Notes: generated by a model from the sequence alone, not told the origin. Positions 42,248 to 50,966 are shown, numbered from the stretch's first letter. The stretch is 64,000 bases of DNA from Pseudomonas koreensis (GCF_024169245.1 NZ_JALJWP010000001.1:744001-808000), one strand, 5' to 3'. Made by a program: numbers and translations.

Positions 42248-44308
42248 TTAGAAGTCTTTACACAGTCTGAGTGCGTCGTAGATCGCGGCGTGTGTATTAC
42301 GCTGCGCCACGCAGTCGCCGATGCGGAACAGCAAGTAGCCGTCACCCGCTTCGCTCAGCGAAGGCTGCGGCTGGATCGCGAACAGCGCTTCGACGTCGAT
42401 CTGGCCCTTGTTGCGCGAGCCGTCCTTGAGGGCGTAGTAGATTTCCTCGTCCGGGCGAACGCCGTTTTCGACGACCACCTGATCGACCACCCGCTCCTCT
42501 TTCGCGCCGGTGTATTCGTTCTCCAGCACCGCGATCAGCTTGTCGCCTTCGCGGTAGACCTTCTCCAGCATCATGTCACCGGTCATGATCACTTCTTTCG
42601 GGTACATGCTGCGGTAGTAGGTCGGGAACGACGTGCCGCCGATGGCCACGCCCGGTTTGATGTCGTCGGTGACGATCTCGACCTGGCTGCCCTTGTCGGC
42701 GAGGAAGTCGGCGACCGACATGCCGGTGAACTCGCAAATGGTGTCGTAGACCAGCACGTTCTTGCCCGGTGCGACTTTGCCGTCGAGCACGTCCCAGCTG
42801 CTGACCACCAGCCCTTCGGCGGCGCCCCAGTGTTCGTTCTGCTCAAGGTACGGATGACCGCCAACCGCCAGCACCACGACATCCGGACGCAGGTCCTTGA
42901 TGGTGTCGGCATCCGCCGCCGTGCCCAGGCGCAGATCGACTTTCAGCCGCGCCAGTTCCAGCTGGAACCAGCGGGTGATGCCGGCAATCTGATCGCGCTG
43001 CGGCGCTTTCGATGCAGTAGTGATCTGCCCACCGATGAATTCCTTCTTCTCGAACAAGGTCACGTCGTGGCCACGCTCGGCAGCCACACGCGCAGCTTCC
43101 ATCCCCGCAGGGCCGGCACCGACCACTACGACTTTGCGTTTCGGCCCAGTGGATTTCTCGATGATGTGCGGCACGCCCATGTATTCACGGGACGTCGCGG
43201 CGTTCTGGATGCACAACACATCGAGACCTTGATACTGGCGGTCGATGCAATAGTTGGCGCCGACGCACTGTTTGATCTGGTCGATCTGGCCCATTTTGAT
43301 CTTGGCGATCAGGTGCGGGTCAGCGATGTGCGCGCGGGTCATGCCGACCATGTCGACGTAGCCGCCCTCGAGAATCCGCGTGGCCTGGTTCGGGTCCTTG
43401 ATGTTCTGCGCGTGCAGCACCGGCACCTTGACCACTTCCTTGATTCCGGCAGCCAGATGCAGGAACGGCTCCGGTGGATAACTCATGTTCGGAATCACGT
43501 TGGCCAAGGTGTTGTGGGTATCGCAACCCGAGCCGACCACGCCGATGAAATCGAGCATGCCGGTGTCGTCGTAATACTTGGCGATCTGCTTCATGTCCTC
43601 GTGGGACAAGCCGTCCGGGTGGAACTCATCACCGCACAGGCGCATGCCCACACAGAAATCGTCACCGACCTCGGCACGCACCGCTTTGAGCACTTCCAGA
43701 CCGAACTTCATCCGCCCTTCGAAGCTGCCGCCCCATTCGTCGGTCCGCTTGTTGACGCGCGGGCTCCAGAACTGGTCGATCATGTGCTGGTGCACGGCCG
43801 ACAGCTCGACGCCATCGAGGCCACCGGCCTTGGCCCGGCGCGCCGCCTGAGCGTAGTTGCCGATCACCCGCCAGATCTCTTCCGGCTCGATGGTCTTGCA
43901 GGTTGCGCGGTGCACCGGTTCACGGATGCCCGACGGCGACATCAGCGTCGGCCAATTAAAACCGTCCCAGCGCGAGCGACGGCCCATGTGGGTAATCTGA
44001 ATCATGATCTTGGCGCCATGCTTGTGCATGGCGTCGGCCAGATTCTGGAAGTGCGGAATGATCCGGTCGGTGGACAGGTTGACCGAACTCCACCATTCCT
44101 GCGGGCTGTCGATGGCCACGACGGACGAACCGCCGCAGATGGCCAGGCCGATGCCGCCCTTGGCCTTCTCTTCGTAATACTTGACGTAACGGTCGGTGGT
44201 CATGCCACCGTCAGTCGCGTAGACCTCGGCGTGCGCGGTGCTGAGCACGCGGTTGCGGATGGTCAGTTTGCCGATCTGGATCGGCTGGAACATTGCTTCG
44301 AAAGCCAT
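42248..44308 (-). CDS. dgcA: Dimethylglycine demethylase DgcA
   Basis: A 686-residue member of the old-yellow-enzyme / trimethylamine-dehydrogenase family. The FMN TIM barrel covers about 1-370 (MFQPIQIGKLTIRNRVLSTA, EWGGSFEGRMKFGLEVL). A cysteine set (CVGANYCIDRQY, then LCIQNAA) binds the 4Fe-4S cluster, and a flavodoxin-reductase-like nucleotide domain follows (VVVVGAGPAGMEAARVAAER). It demethylates dimethylglycine to sarcosine, producing formaldehyde and passing electrons to the ETF. It lies at the start of the dgcA-dgcB-etfA-etfB run, 15 bases after the DUF5943 gene. Confidence 0.93.
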   Translation of the reverse strand: MAFEAMFQPIQIGKLTIRNRVLSTAHAEVYATDGGMTTDRYVKYYEEKAKGGIGLAICGGSSVVAIDSPQEWWSSVNLSTDRIIPHFQNLADAMHKHGAKIMIQITHMGRRSRWDGFNWPTLMSPSGIREPVHRATCKTIEPEEIWRVIGNYAQAARRAKAGGLDGVELSAVHQHMIDQFWSPRVNKRTDEWGGSFEGRMKFGLEVLKAVRAEVGDDFCVGMRLCGDEFHPDGLSHEDMKQIAKYYDDTGMLDFIGVVGSGCDTHNTLANVIPNMSYPPEPFLHLAAGIKEVVKVPVLHAQNIKDPNQATRILEGGYVDMVGMTRAHIADPHLIAKIKMGQIDQIKQCVGANYCIDRQYQGLDVLCIQNAATSREYMGVPHIIEKSTGPKRKVVVVGAGPAGMEAARVAAERGHDVTLFEKKEFIGGQITTASKAPQRDQIAGITRWFQLELARLKVDLRLGTAADADTIKDLRPDVVVLAVGGHPYLEQNEHWGAAEGLVVSSWDVLDGKVAPGKNVLVYDTICEFTGMSVADFLADKGSQVEIVTDDIKPGVAIGGTSFPTYYRSMYPKEVIMTGDMMLEKVYREGDKLIAVLENEYTGAKEERVVDQVVVENGVRPDEEIYYALKDGSRNKGQIDVEALFAIQPQPSLSEAGDGYLLFRIGDCVAQRNTHAAIYDALRLCKDF

Positions 44309-44323
44309 GGCACGGTCCTCGGC

Positions 44324-44854
44324 TTACAACGGCTTGACGATGAACAAGCCGTCATCGTGGCCCTCTTCGGAGCCTCCGTAGACTTGTTCGGCCACAGTAC
44401 GGATCTTGCTGCCACGGGCTTCGAGAATCTGGTCCATGGCGCCGGCGAACCAGCCGGTGAACATGTAATCGACCTTGCGCCCGACCTTGCCGTAGACATA
44501 CACAAATGCCGAGTGCTCAAGCTTGACGCTGGCGGTGCCTTTGTCGAGGTCGATGTCCTGAATCTTGAACAGGCCCCAGCCGCGCTGCGACAGGCGCTTC
44601 ATGTAGTGCTCGAACACTGCGACGCCTTCCAGGCCATGGCATTCGGCTTCCTTTTCGCACCAGTGCCAGGCGGATTTGTAGCCGGCCTTGTAGAGGATTT
44701 CCGCATAGGCTTCAGCGCCCAGAACTTCCTCGATGCCCATGTGGTTGTTGACGAAAAAGTGACGCGGCACATAGAGCATTGGCAGGGCGTCGGAGGTCCA
44801 GACACCGGTCTCGCTGTCGACTTCGATAGGCAATTGCGGGGCGATCTTGGCCAT
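44324..44854 (-). CDS. DUF5943 / V4R-like protein of the dimethylglycine operon
   Basis: A 176-residue protein resembling the 4-vinyl-reductase (V4R) small-molecule-binding fold, e.g. RHFFVNNHMGIEEVLGAEAY at the N-terminus and YMFTGWFAGAMDQILEARGS near the end. Conserved histidine and cysteine residues (WHWCEKEAECHG) could bind metal or ligand. It is always found just before dgcA in Pseudomonas (PA5397-like), and only 15 bases separate the two here, so a role in dimethylglycine breakdown or sensing is likely but not defined. Confidence 0.85.
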   Translation of the reverse strand: MAKIAPQLPIEVDSETGVWTSDALPMLYVPRHFFVNNHMGIEEVLGAEAYAEILYKAGYKSAWHWCEKEAECHGLEGVAVFEHYMKRLSQRGWGLFKIQDIDLDKGTASVKLEHSAFVYVYGKVGRKVDYMFTGWFAGAMDQILEARGSKIRTVAEQVYGGSEEGHDDGLFIVKPL

Positions 44855-44898
44855 GGAAACTTAACTCCAGAAAAATTATGGTTCAGTGGTGGCCGCGG

Positions 44899-44935
44899 CC
44901 CTCACCCCAGCCCTCTCCCGCAGGAGAGGGGGCAG
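44899..44935. repeat. GC-rich inverted element, family R4
   Basis: CCCTCACCCCAGCCCTCTCC, then CGCAGGAGAGGGGGC, between the dipeptidase gene and the DUF5943 gene. Confidence 0.83.
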
Positions 44936-44957
44936 TTCGGCGGCGGTCGTGAAAGCG

Positions 44958-45935
44958 TTATTCGCCCCAGACGTCCTTGAGGACTTTCACCCAGTTCTCG
45001 CCCATGATCTTGCGCACCACGCGCTCGGAATGGCCGCGCTTGAGCAGGGTCTCGGTGAGGTTGGGGAATTCGCCGACGGTACGGATGCCCAGCGGGTTGA
45101 TGATCTTGCCGAAGCTGGTCAGGCGGCGGGCGTAGCCCTTGTCGTGGGTCAGGTATTCGAAGAAATCCTGACCATGACCCTGAGTGAAATCGGTGCCGAT
45201 GCCGATGGCGTCTTCGCCAACGATGTTCATGGTGTATTCGATGGCTTCGGCGTAATCGTCGATGGTCGAATCGATGCCCTTGGCGAGGAACGGCGCGAAC
45301 ATGGTCACGCCGACAAAACCGCCGTGGTCGGCAATGAACTTCAGTTCTGCGTCGGATTTGTTGCGCGGGTGCTCTTTGAGACCCGACGGCAGGCAGTGCG
45401 AGTAGCAGACCGGTTTTTTCGATTCGAGGATGACTTCTTCGGACGTCTTGGAACCGACGTGGGACAGGTCGCACATGACGCCGACGCGGTTCATCTCGGC
45501 GACGATCTCGCGACCGAAACCCGACAGCCCGCCGTCACGCTCGTAGCAACCGGTGCCGACCAGATTCTGAGTGTTGTAGCACATCTGCACGATGCCGACG
45601 CCGAGCTGCTTGAACACCTCGACATAGCCGATCTGGTCTTCGAAAGCGTGGGCATTCTGGAAGCCGAAGAGGATGCCGGTCTTGCCCTGCTCCTTGGCGC
45701 GACGGATATCGGCGGTGGTGCGCACCGGCATCACCAGGTCGCTGTTTTCGCGGATCAGTTTCTGACTGGCAGCGATGTTATTCACGGTCGCCTGAAAGCC
45801 TTCCCACACCGACACAGTGCAGTTGGCTGCCGTCAGACCGCCCTTGCGCATGTCTTCGAACAGCTCGCGGTTCCATTTGGCAATGATCAGACCGTCGATA
45901 ACGATGCTGTCGGCGTGTAATTCGGCTGGGCTCAT
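44958..45935 (-). CDS. Membrane dipeptidase family (M19) protein
   Basis: A 325-residue TIM-barrel metalloenzyme of the renal dipeptidase family. The N-terminus has the variant motif IVIDGLIIAKWNRE in place of the usual HxD zinc pair, so one metal site may be altered. Later motifs are typical: VMCDLSHVGSKTSEEVI, KPVCYSHCLPSGLKEHPRN and IGIGTDFTQGH. It is the first gene of the dipeptidase-DUF5943-dgcAB-etfAB run (PA5396-like), which suggests a hydrolase acting on a dimethylglycine- or sarcosine-containing peptide or amide rather than a general peptidase. The ATG at 45935 matches the family; the longer frame is not supported. Confidence 0.88.
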   Translation of the reverse strand: MSPAELHADSIVIDGLIIAKWNRELFEDMRKGGLTAANCTVSVWEGFQATVNNIAASQKLIRENSDLVMPVRTTADIRRAKEQGKTGILFGFQNAHAFEDQIGYVEVFKQLGVGIVQMCYNTQNLVGTGCYERDGGLSGFGREIVAEMNRVGVMCDLSHVGSKTSEEVILESKKPVCYSHCLPSGLKEHPRNKSDAELKFIADHGGFVGVTMFAPFLAKGIDSTIDDYAEAIEYTMNIVGEDAIGIGTDFTQGHGQDFFEYLTHDKGYARRLTSFGKIINPLGIRTVGEFPNLTETLLKRGHSERVVRKIMGENWVKVLKDVWGE

Positions 45936-46166
45936 CAGGCGTCCCCTTATTGGCGATTCATGCGCCGAATCGTCTGCCGGCGCTTTGGGGCCAGCATATG
46001 CCTCGGTGCCGGGGCGACCGGGTGCAAAAACGACAGGGGAATTGCCGAAAGCGTCAATCCGCGACAAAGGGTCGTCAGCCGCCCTCCTCGGCTGGCTGTT
46101 CAAGCCCGCGCGCTTGCGCCAGAATCTGCCGCAGCCTGCACACACCCACGGATTAGAGCGACCCCA

Positions 46167-46568
46167 ATGAAATCGATCTTCCTCGCCCTGGCACTGATTG
46201 CGACCGGCGTTCACGCCGCCGAAGAATCCGAGAACAACCCGTGCGACGCGGTGGAAAACGACATCCAGACCCTGGAATGTTCCGCCTACAGCCGCACCAC
46301 CGCCGAAGACCTGCTCAAAGACAACTACGCCAGCCTCAACGAACGCATGCAGGCCGCCTACGGCAAGAACCCGACGCAACTGGCCGACATCACCGCCAAA
46401 CTGAAAACCGCCCAGCAGCAGTGGTTGAAGACGCGGGATGCCGATTGCGCGGTGGAAGCCTTTCCGGCTACGACGGGGAGTAAAGCGTTCACCATTGCGC
46501 AGAATGATTGTGTGGCGCGGATGAGTGATGAACGGTCGGAGTTTTTGGAGTCGATCGGGCAGGAGTGA
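46167..46568 (+). CDS. LprI-like lysozyme inhibitor domain protein, secreted
   Basis: A 133-residue exported protein with a signal peptide (about 1-18, MKSIFLALALIATGVHA). The LprI domain is seen in CDAVENDIQTLECSAYSR, an array of charged helices and conserved tryptophan/cysteine residues (QQWLKTRDADCAVEAF, IAQNDCVARMSDERSEFL). Four cysteines fit two disulfides. Some members inhibit lysozyme in the periplasm; others have unknown roles. Divergent from the dipeptidase. Confidence 0.83.
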   Translation: MKSIFLALALIATGVHAAEESENNPCDAVENDIQTLECSAYSRTTAEDLLKDNYASLNERMQAAYGKNPTQLADITAKLKTAQQQWLKTRDADCAVEAFPATTGSKAFTIAQNDCVARMSDERSEFLESIGQE

Positions 46569-46722
46569 TCGAAATTTTAGAAGGCTACCGCGGCCTCATC
46601 AACGGAACTTCTTGCTGAACCATTGCTATCGGGCCCACACGCTTCGCTTTGATAGCGAAGAATGACGCGCCCACGCAACATGCCGACACGCCTTGTTTAT
46701 TGGTCACTGGAAAATATAAGTA

Positions 46723-46738
46723 AAGATTCGCGAATCTT
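46723..46738. promoter_or_regulatory. Palindromic operator before the toxin-antitoxin pair
   Basis: AAGATTCGCGAATCTT, a perfect 16-bp palindrome 22 bases before the toxin ATG. It is flanked by TATAAGT (46715-46721) and ACTTATA (46746-46752), the latter overlapping a likely -10 (TATATT). This is where a Xre-type antitoxin would autoregulate. Confidence 0.65.
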
Positions 46739-46759
46739 ATAAAAGACTTATATTGTTCT

Positions 46760-47014
46760 ATGAACAGCATCCACTGGACTCGCAAAGCTGTTAAGCAGCT
46801 TTTGAAATTGCATTCCGTGCACCAAGGGAAGGTTCGCGACGCCGTCACGGCGCTTGCCGACATGCCCGATGTTGGCAACGTAAAAGCATTGGTTGGTCAT
46901 GACTACGCTTACCGACTGCGTGTCGGCAATTATCGAGTTATGTTCGACTGGGATGGCGCAATCAAAGTGGTCAGTATTCAAGAGGTCAAAAAACGTGATG
47001 AACGCACCTACTGA
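46760..47014 (+). CDS. RelE/HigB-type toxin
   Basis: An 84-residue RelE/ParE superfamily protein: NSIHWTRKAVKQLLKLHSV at the N-terminus, then ALVGHDYAYRLRVGNYRVMFD, the conserved core with basic residues used for mRNA cleavage on the ribosome, ending in VVSIQEVKKRDERTY. It precedes and overlaps the antitoxin gene by 17 bases, the reverse order typical of HigBA-like systems. Base composition is AT-richer than the surroundings, suggesting acquisition. Confidence 0.88.
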   Translation: MNSIHWTRKAVKQLLKLHSVHQGKVRDAVTALADMPDVGNVKALVGHDYAYRLRVGNYRVMFDWDGAIKVVSIQEVKKRDERTY

Positions 47015-47321
47015 CGTTCAAATAATCAATGACGCCGAGGGTAACCCTGCGTTCGTGGTTATCCCCTACGCTCAATATGTCGCACAGAAAATACAGCCCG
47101 ATCTGATTCCCCATGAGGTGGTCAGTCGAATCGTTGATGGCGCGACACCGATCCGCGCATGGCGCGAACATCTCAACCTGACGCAGGAAGAAGTGGCGAA
47201 GCGCATGGGCATCTCACAACCGGCGTTTGCCCAGCAGGAAACAGTCGCCAAGCCGCGCAAGGCCACCCGCGAGAAAATTGCGTCGGCGTTCGGCATCACC
47301 GCCAATCAGCTAGAGCTGTAA
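46998..47321 (+). CDS. Xre/HigA-type antitoxin
   Basis: A 107-residue antitoxin. The N-terminal part (NPAFVVIPYAQYVAQ) resembles a Phd/YefM-like linker that contacts the toxin. The C-terminal helix-turn-helix is clear: LTQEEVAKRMGISQPAFAQQE, then ATREKIASAFGITANQLEL. It should neutralise the upstream toxin and repress the promoter at the palindrome 46723-46738. The ATG at 46998 lies within the toxin's last codons, so the two are translationally coupled. Confidence 0.88.
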   Translation: MNAPTDVQIINDAEGNPAFVVIPYAQYVAQKIQPDLIPHEVVSRIVDGATPIRAWREHLNLTQEEVAKRMGISQPAFAQQETVAKPRKATREKIASAFGITANQLEL

Positions 47322-47350
47322 GCTGCCCTATTCACTTCAAGGAATTTCCC

Positions 47351-47767
47351 ATGAACATCTGCGGCATTGAAATCAAAGGCAGCGAAGCGATCATCGCCGT
47401 GGCGGCGCTCGACGGTTCGACGTTGAGCCACGTCCCTCTCGCCACGAAAAAGATTGCTCTGGATGACGATGACGAGGCGGCGAACGTGCGGCGGTTCGCG
47501 GCGCAGGTGGCATCGTTTGTGCGGGAGAACTCGGTGGACCGGATTACGATCAAGAAGCGCAGCAAAAAGGGTGAGTTTGCCGGTGGGCCGACGACGTTCA
47601 AGATAGAGGGCGTGTTTCAGTTGCTTGATGGTTGTGAGGTGACGCTGCTGTCGCCGCAGACGATCAATGCGCAGGCCAAGAAGCACAATTTCGAACTGCC
47701 GGGGACGTTGAACAAGTATCAGCATGAGGCTTACAAGGCGGCGTGCTCGGCGTTGGTGAAGAAATAA
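47351..47767 (+). CDS. DUF3010 family protein
   Basis: A 138-residue protein of the DUF3010 family, with the conserved start MNICGIEIKGSEAIIAVAAL and the middle KKRSKKGEFAGGPTTFKIEG. The order of strands and the phrase GIEIKGSEA resemble an RNase H-like fold used by nucleic acid enzymes, but catalytic residues were not identified. It lies 29 bases after the antitoxin gene and could be co-transcribed with it. Function unknown. Confidence 0.78.
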   Translation: MNICGIEIKGSEAIIAVAALDGSTLSHVPLATKKIALDDDDEAANVRRFAAQVASFVRENSVDRITIKKRSKKGEFAGGPTTFKIEGVFQLLDGCEVTLLSPQTINAQAKKHNFELPGTLNKYQHEAYKAACSALVKK

Positions 47768-47778
47768 TCAAGAGCAAG

Positions 47779-47861
47779 GTCAAAAGATCGCAGCCTTCGG
47801 CAGCTCCTACAGGGAAATGCATTCCAAAGTAGGAGCTGCCGAAGGCTGCGATCTTTTGATT
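47779..47861. repeat. Inverted repeat pair, family R3
   Basis: GATCGCAGCCTTCGGCAGCT and its complement, between the convergent DUF3010 and cdhR genes. The flanking A/T runs make it a probable bidirectional terminator. Confidence 0.88.
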
Positions 47862-48806
47862 TCAGGCCTGCGCGGTACGCCGGTCTTCGCGGGGACAGCG
47901 GGCGAAGCGGGCACGGTAACTGCGGGTGAAGTACGACGGTGACTCGAAGCCGCAGGCGATGCTGACTTCAAGCACGCTCATGTCGGTCTGGCGCAGCAAT
48001 TGCCGGGCCTTTTCCAGCCTCAACCGCAGATAGAAATTGCTCGGCGTATCGTTCAGGTGCAGCCGGAACAACCTCTCCAGTTGCCGCCGGGTCACTTTGA
48101 TCGATTCCGCCAGTTGCAGCGTGCTCAGCGGCGGTTCGCTGTGCTGTTCCATCTCGCCGATCACCTGCACCAGTTTCTTGTTGCTGATGCCGTAGCGCGT
48201 GGCGACCTCCATGCGCTGGTGGTCTTTGCGCGGGCGGATGCGCCCGAGCACAAACTGCTCGCTGACCTGGATCGCCAGTTGCGGGCCGTGGGCCTGGGCG
48301 ATCAGGTCGAGCATCAGATCAATCGACGCCGTGCCACCCGCCGAAGTGATCCGCCGCCGGTCGATCTCGAACAGTTCCTGGGTGACGCTGAGCTGTGGAT
48401 AAGATTCCTTGAACGCATCGATCGCCTCCCAGTGCAGGGTCAGGCGATGGCCATCGAGCAGACCTGCTTCGGCGAGGACGAAGCTGCCGGTGTCGATGGC
48501 GCCGAGGGTCACGCCGTCCTTGTCCAGCCTGCGTAACCAATGCTCCAGTGTCGGCGTGATGAATTTCAGCGGTTCGAACCCGGCCACCACCAGTAACGTT
48601 GCGCCTTTTTTCAGCGGCTCCAGCGCCGCATCGGCGTTGACCGACATGCCGTTGCTTGCCAGTACCGCGCCGCCATCGGCGCTGAGCACATGCCAGCGGT
48701 AAAGCTCGCCACGAAAGCGGTTGGCCACCCGTAGCGGTTCGATCGCGGAGATAAAGCCGATGGCGGAGAACCCCGGCATCAGCAAAAAGTAGAAATCCTG
48801 GGACAT
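47862..48806 (-). CDS. cdhR: Carnitine catabolism regulator CdhR (GATase1-like AraC family)
   Basis: A 314-residue regulator. Residues about 1-190 form a DJ-1/PfpI (GATase1-like) sensing domain (DFYFLLMPGFSAIGFISAIE). The C-terminal ~100 residues hold two AraC helix-turn-helices (STLQLAESIKVTRRQLERLF and SVLEVSIACGFESPSYFTRS). It diverges from caiX and the cdhCAB genes, exactly as cdhR does in P. aeruginosa, where it activates carnitine catabolism. The ATG at 48806 (MSQDFYF) matches the family. A 21-bp direct repeat in the gap is its likely binding site. A DnaA box sequence (48394-48402) lies by chance or design inside the gene. Confidence 0.92.
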   Translation of the reverse strand: MSQDFYFLLMPGFSAIGFISAIEPLRVANRFRGELYRWHVLSADGGAVLASNGMSVNADAALEPLKKGATLLVVAGFEPLKFITPTLEHWLRRLDKDGVTLGAIDTGSFVLAEAGLLDGHRLTLHWEAIDAFKESYPQLSVTQELFEIDRRRITSAGGTASIDLMLDLIAQAHGPQLAIQVSEQFVLGRIRPRKDHQRMEVATRYGISNKKLVQVIGEMEQHSEPPLSTLQLAESIKVTRRQLERLFRLHLNDTPSNFYLRLRLEKARQLLRQTDMSVLEVSIACGFESPSYFTRSYRARFARCPREDRRTAQA

Positions 48807-48874
48807 GGGCGCACTCGGTTGGCGGACGCGTGGCTCGTTGATACGCCGATTGTCAGCGGCGTTCAAGCGCGCAG

Positions 48875-48908
48875 GTCGCTACAGTGCAAATGCCAGTCGC
48901 CGCAGTGC
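48875..48908 (+). promoter_or_regulatory. Candidate CdhR site: 21-bp direct repeat before caiX
   Basis: GTCGCTACAGTGC (48875-48887) and GTCGCCGCAGTGC (48896-48908) are 21 bases apart, two helical turns, as expected for AraC-type activators. They lie about 90-120 bases before the caiX ATG. The GTCGC core is shared, in inverse sense, with the GbdR-type repeat before choX. Confidence 0.65.
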
Positions 48909-48996
48909 GCTTTCACGGGCGCATAGCTGCGTAACTTGGCCTCACCGGCGCGCAGATGCCGGGAACCACAATAATCGAACTGCCGAGGAACCCGAC

Positions 48997-49941
48997 ATGA
49001 AACGACTGATCAGCAGCTGCGTTCTTGCACTCAGCGGTACCGCTTTCTTCAGCACCGGCGTGATGGCGGCCGAACCGGCCTCCTGCAAGAACGTACGCAT
49101 GGGTGTGGTCAACTGGACTGACGTGATCGCCACCAGTGCCATGACCCAGGTCCTGCTCGACGGCCTCGGCTACAACACCAAACAGACCAGCGCCTCCCAG
49201 CAGATCATCTTCGCCGGGATTCGCGATCAGCGCCTGGACCTGTTCCTCGGCTACTGGAACCCGCTGATGACGCAGACCATCACGCCGTTCGTCGAGGCCA
49301 ATCAGGTGAAGGTGCTCGAGGCGCCAAGCCTGAAGGACGCGCGCGCCACCCTTGCCGTACCGACCTACCTGGCCGACAAGGGCCTGAAAACCTTTGCCGA
49401 CATCGCCAGATTTGAGAAAGAACTGGGCGGCAAGATCTACGGCATCGAGCCCGGCTCGGGCGCCAACACGCAGATCAAGGCGATGATCGCCAAGAACCAG
49501 TTCGGCCTCGGCAAATTCCAGCTCGTCGAATCGAGCGAGGCCGGCATGCTCGCCGCTGTCGATCGCGCCGTGCGCCGCAAGGAAGCCGTGGTGTTCTTCG
49601 GCTGGGCGCCGCACCCGATGAACGTCAACATTCAGATGACCTATCTGACCGGCAGCGAAGATGCCCTTGGCCCGAACGAAGGCATGGCTACGGTGTGGAC
49701 GGTCACTTCACCGAAATACGCCGAGCAATGCCCGAACATCGGCCGCCTGCTGACCAACCTGACCTTCACCGCCGAAGCAGAGAGCCGGATGATGCAGCCG
49801 CTGCTCGACCACAAGGATGCCTTCGAATCGGCCAGGCAATGGCTCAAGGATCACCCCGAAGACAAGCAGCGCTGGCTCGAAGGTGTGACGACGTTCGATG
49901 GCAAACCGGCCGCTGAAAACCTCCAGCTGACCAGCAAATAA
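48997..49941 (+). CDS. caiX: Carnitine-binding periplasmic protein CaiX
   Basis: A 314-residue ABC-transporter binding protein of the choline/betaine/carnitine type. A signal peptide covers about residues 1-24 (ISSCVLALSGTAFFSTGVMA). Conserved aromatic-rich segments typical of quaternary-amine binding (VNWTDVIATSAMTQVLLDGL, LGYWNP, FFGWAPHPMN) are present. It has no transporter genes beside it; in P. aeruginosa CaiX works with the core CbcWV, and those genes are present here at 59143-61163. First gene of the caiX-cdhCAB run, divergent from cdhR. GAGGAA precedes the ATG. Confidence 0.92.
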   Translation: MKRLISSCVLALSGTAFFSTGVMAAEPASCKNVRMGVVNWTDVIATSAMTQVLLDGLGYNTKQTSASQQIIFAGIRDQRLDLFLGYWNPLMTQTITPFVEANQVKVLEAPSLKDARATLAVPTYLADKGLKTFADIARFEKELGGKIYGIEPGSGANTQIKAMIAKNQFGLGKFQLVESSEAGMLAAVDRAVRRKEAVVFFGWAPHPMNVNIQMTYLTGSEDALGPNEGMATVWTVTSPKYAEQCPNIGRLLTNLTFTAEAESRMMQPLLDHKDAFESARQWLKDHPEDKQRWLEGVTTFDGKPAAENLQLTSK

Positions 49942-49956
49942 CCTGGCGATCAAAAG

Positions 49957-49992
49957 CCCCCTCACCCTAGCCCTCTCCCGAGGGAGAGGGAA
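49957..49992. repeat. GC-rich inverted element, family R4
   Basis: CCCCTCACCCTAGCCCTCTC, then CCGAGGGAGAGGG, between caiX and cdhC. Hairpin formation could reduce downstream expression relative to caiX. Confidence 0.83.
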
Positions 49993-50059
49993 TGTAACGA
50001 CGCTTCGCAGCCCCGCCACGGGCTGCGGACAGACCCATCACGCCTGAAGGAAACGCACC

Positions 50060-50947
50060 ATGAACCACGACGTCATCATCACCTGCGCACTCACCGGTGC
50101 TGGCGACACGACCGCCAAGAGCCCGCACGTGCCGGTCACCCCGAAACAGATCGCCGCTGCAGCGGTGGAAGCGGCCAGGGCTGGCGCCACCGTGGTGCAC
50201 TGCCATGTGCGCGATCCGCAGACCGGCAAGTTCAGCCGTGACGTGGCGCTGTATCGCGAAGTGATGGAGCGTATTCGCGAGGCCGACGTCGACATCATCG
50301 TCAACCTGACCGCCGGGATGGGCGGCGACCTGGAAATCGGCGCTGGCGAGAAGCCGATGGAGTTCGGCCCGAACACCGATCTGGTCGGCCCGCTGACCCG
50401 TCTCGCCCACGTTGAAGAGCTGCTGCCGGAAATCTGCACCCTCGATTGCGGCACGCTGAATTTCGGCGACGGCGACACCATTTACGTCTCCACCCCGGCG
50501 CAACTGCGCGCCGGCGCCAAGCGCATCACCGAACTGGGGGTGAAAGCCGAGCTGGAGATTTTCGACACCGGGCATCTGTGGTTCGCCAAGCAGATGATCA
50601 AGGAAGGCTTGCTCGACAATCCGCTGTTCCAGCTCTGCCTGGGCATCCCGTGGGGCGCGCCGGCCGACACCACCACCATGAAGGCCATGGTCGACAACCT
50701 GCCCGCCGACGCGGTGTGGGCCGGGTTCGGCATCGGCCGCATGCAGATGCCGATGGCGGCGCAAGCAGTGCTGCTCGGCGGCAACGTGCGGGTCGGGCTG
50801 GAAGACAACCTGTGGCTGGACAAGGGTGTGCTGGCGACCAATGGCCAATTGGTTGAGCGCGCCACGGAGATCCTCAGCCGCCTCGGCGCCCGCGTGCTCA
50901 CACCGGCGGAAGGCCGGAAGAAAATGGGCCTGACCCAGCGCGGTTAA
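50060..50947 (+). CDS. cdhC: Dehydrocarnitine cleavage enzyme CdhC (BKACE family)
   Basis: A 295-residue beta-keto acid cleavage enzyme. The zinc-binding motif HCHVRDP is present at about residues 47-53, and the family core [20 protein letters not shown] begins the protein. It cleaves 3-dehydrocarnitine with acetyl-CoA to betainyl-CoA and acetoacetate, following CdhA's oxidation of carnitine. It is placed between caiX and cdhA as in P. aeruginosa (PA5388-PA5385). AAGGA precedes the ATG. Confidence 0.93.
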   Translation: MNHDVIITCALTGAGDTTAKSPHVPVTPKQIAAAAVEAARAGATVVHCHVRDPQTGKFSRDVALYREVMERIREADVDIIVNLTAGMGGDLEIGAGEKPMEFGPNTDLVGPLTRLAHVEELLPEICTLDCGTLNFGDGDTIYVSTPAQLRAGAKRITELGVKAELEIFDTGHLWFAKQMIKEGLLDNPLFQLCLGIPWGAPADTTTMKAMVDNLPADAVWAGFGIGRMQMPMAAQAVLLGGNVRVGLEDNLWLDKGVLATNGQLVERATEILSRLGARVLTPAEGRKKMGLTQRG

Positions 50948-50966
50948 TTGCCCCACCTCAAAACCC

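Noticed and set aside
42086..44980. 964-codon open frame on the plus strand
   Set aside because: Antisense to dgcA and the DUF5943 gene, starts in repeat-flanking DNA and has no family features.
45936..46166. GCGAC-like cores upstream of the dipeptidase gene as a GbdR site
   Set aside because: Cores at 46014, 46030 and 46061 are unevenly spaced (16 and 31 bases) and on the strand opposite to that expected for the dipeptidase-dgcAB direction.
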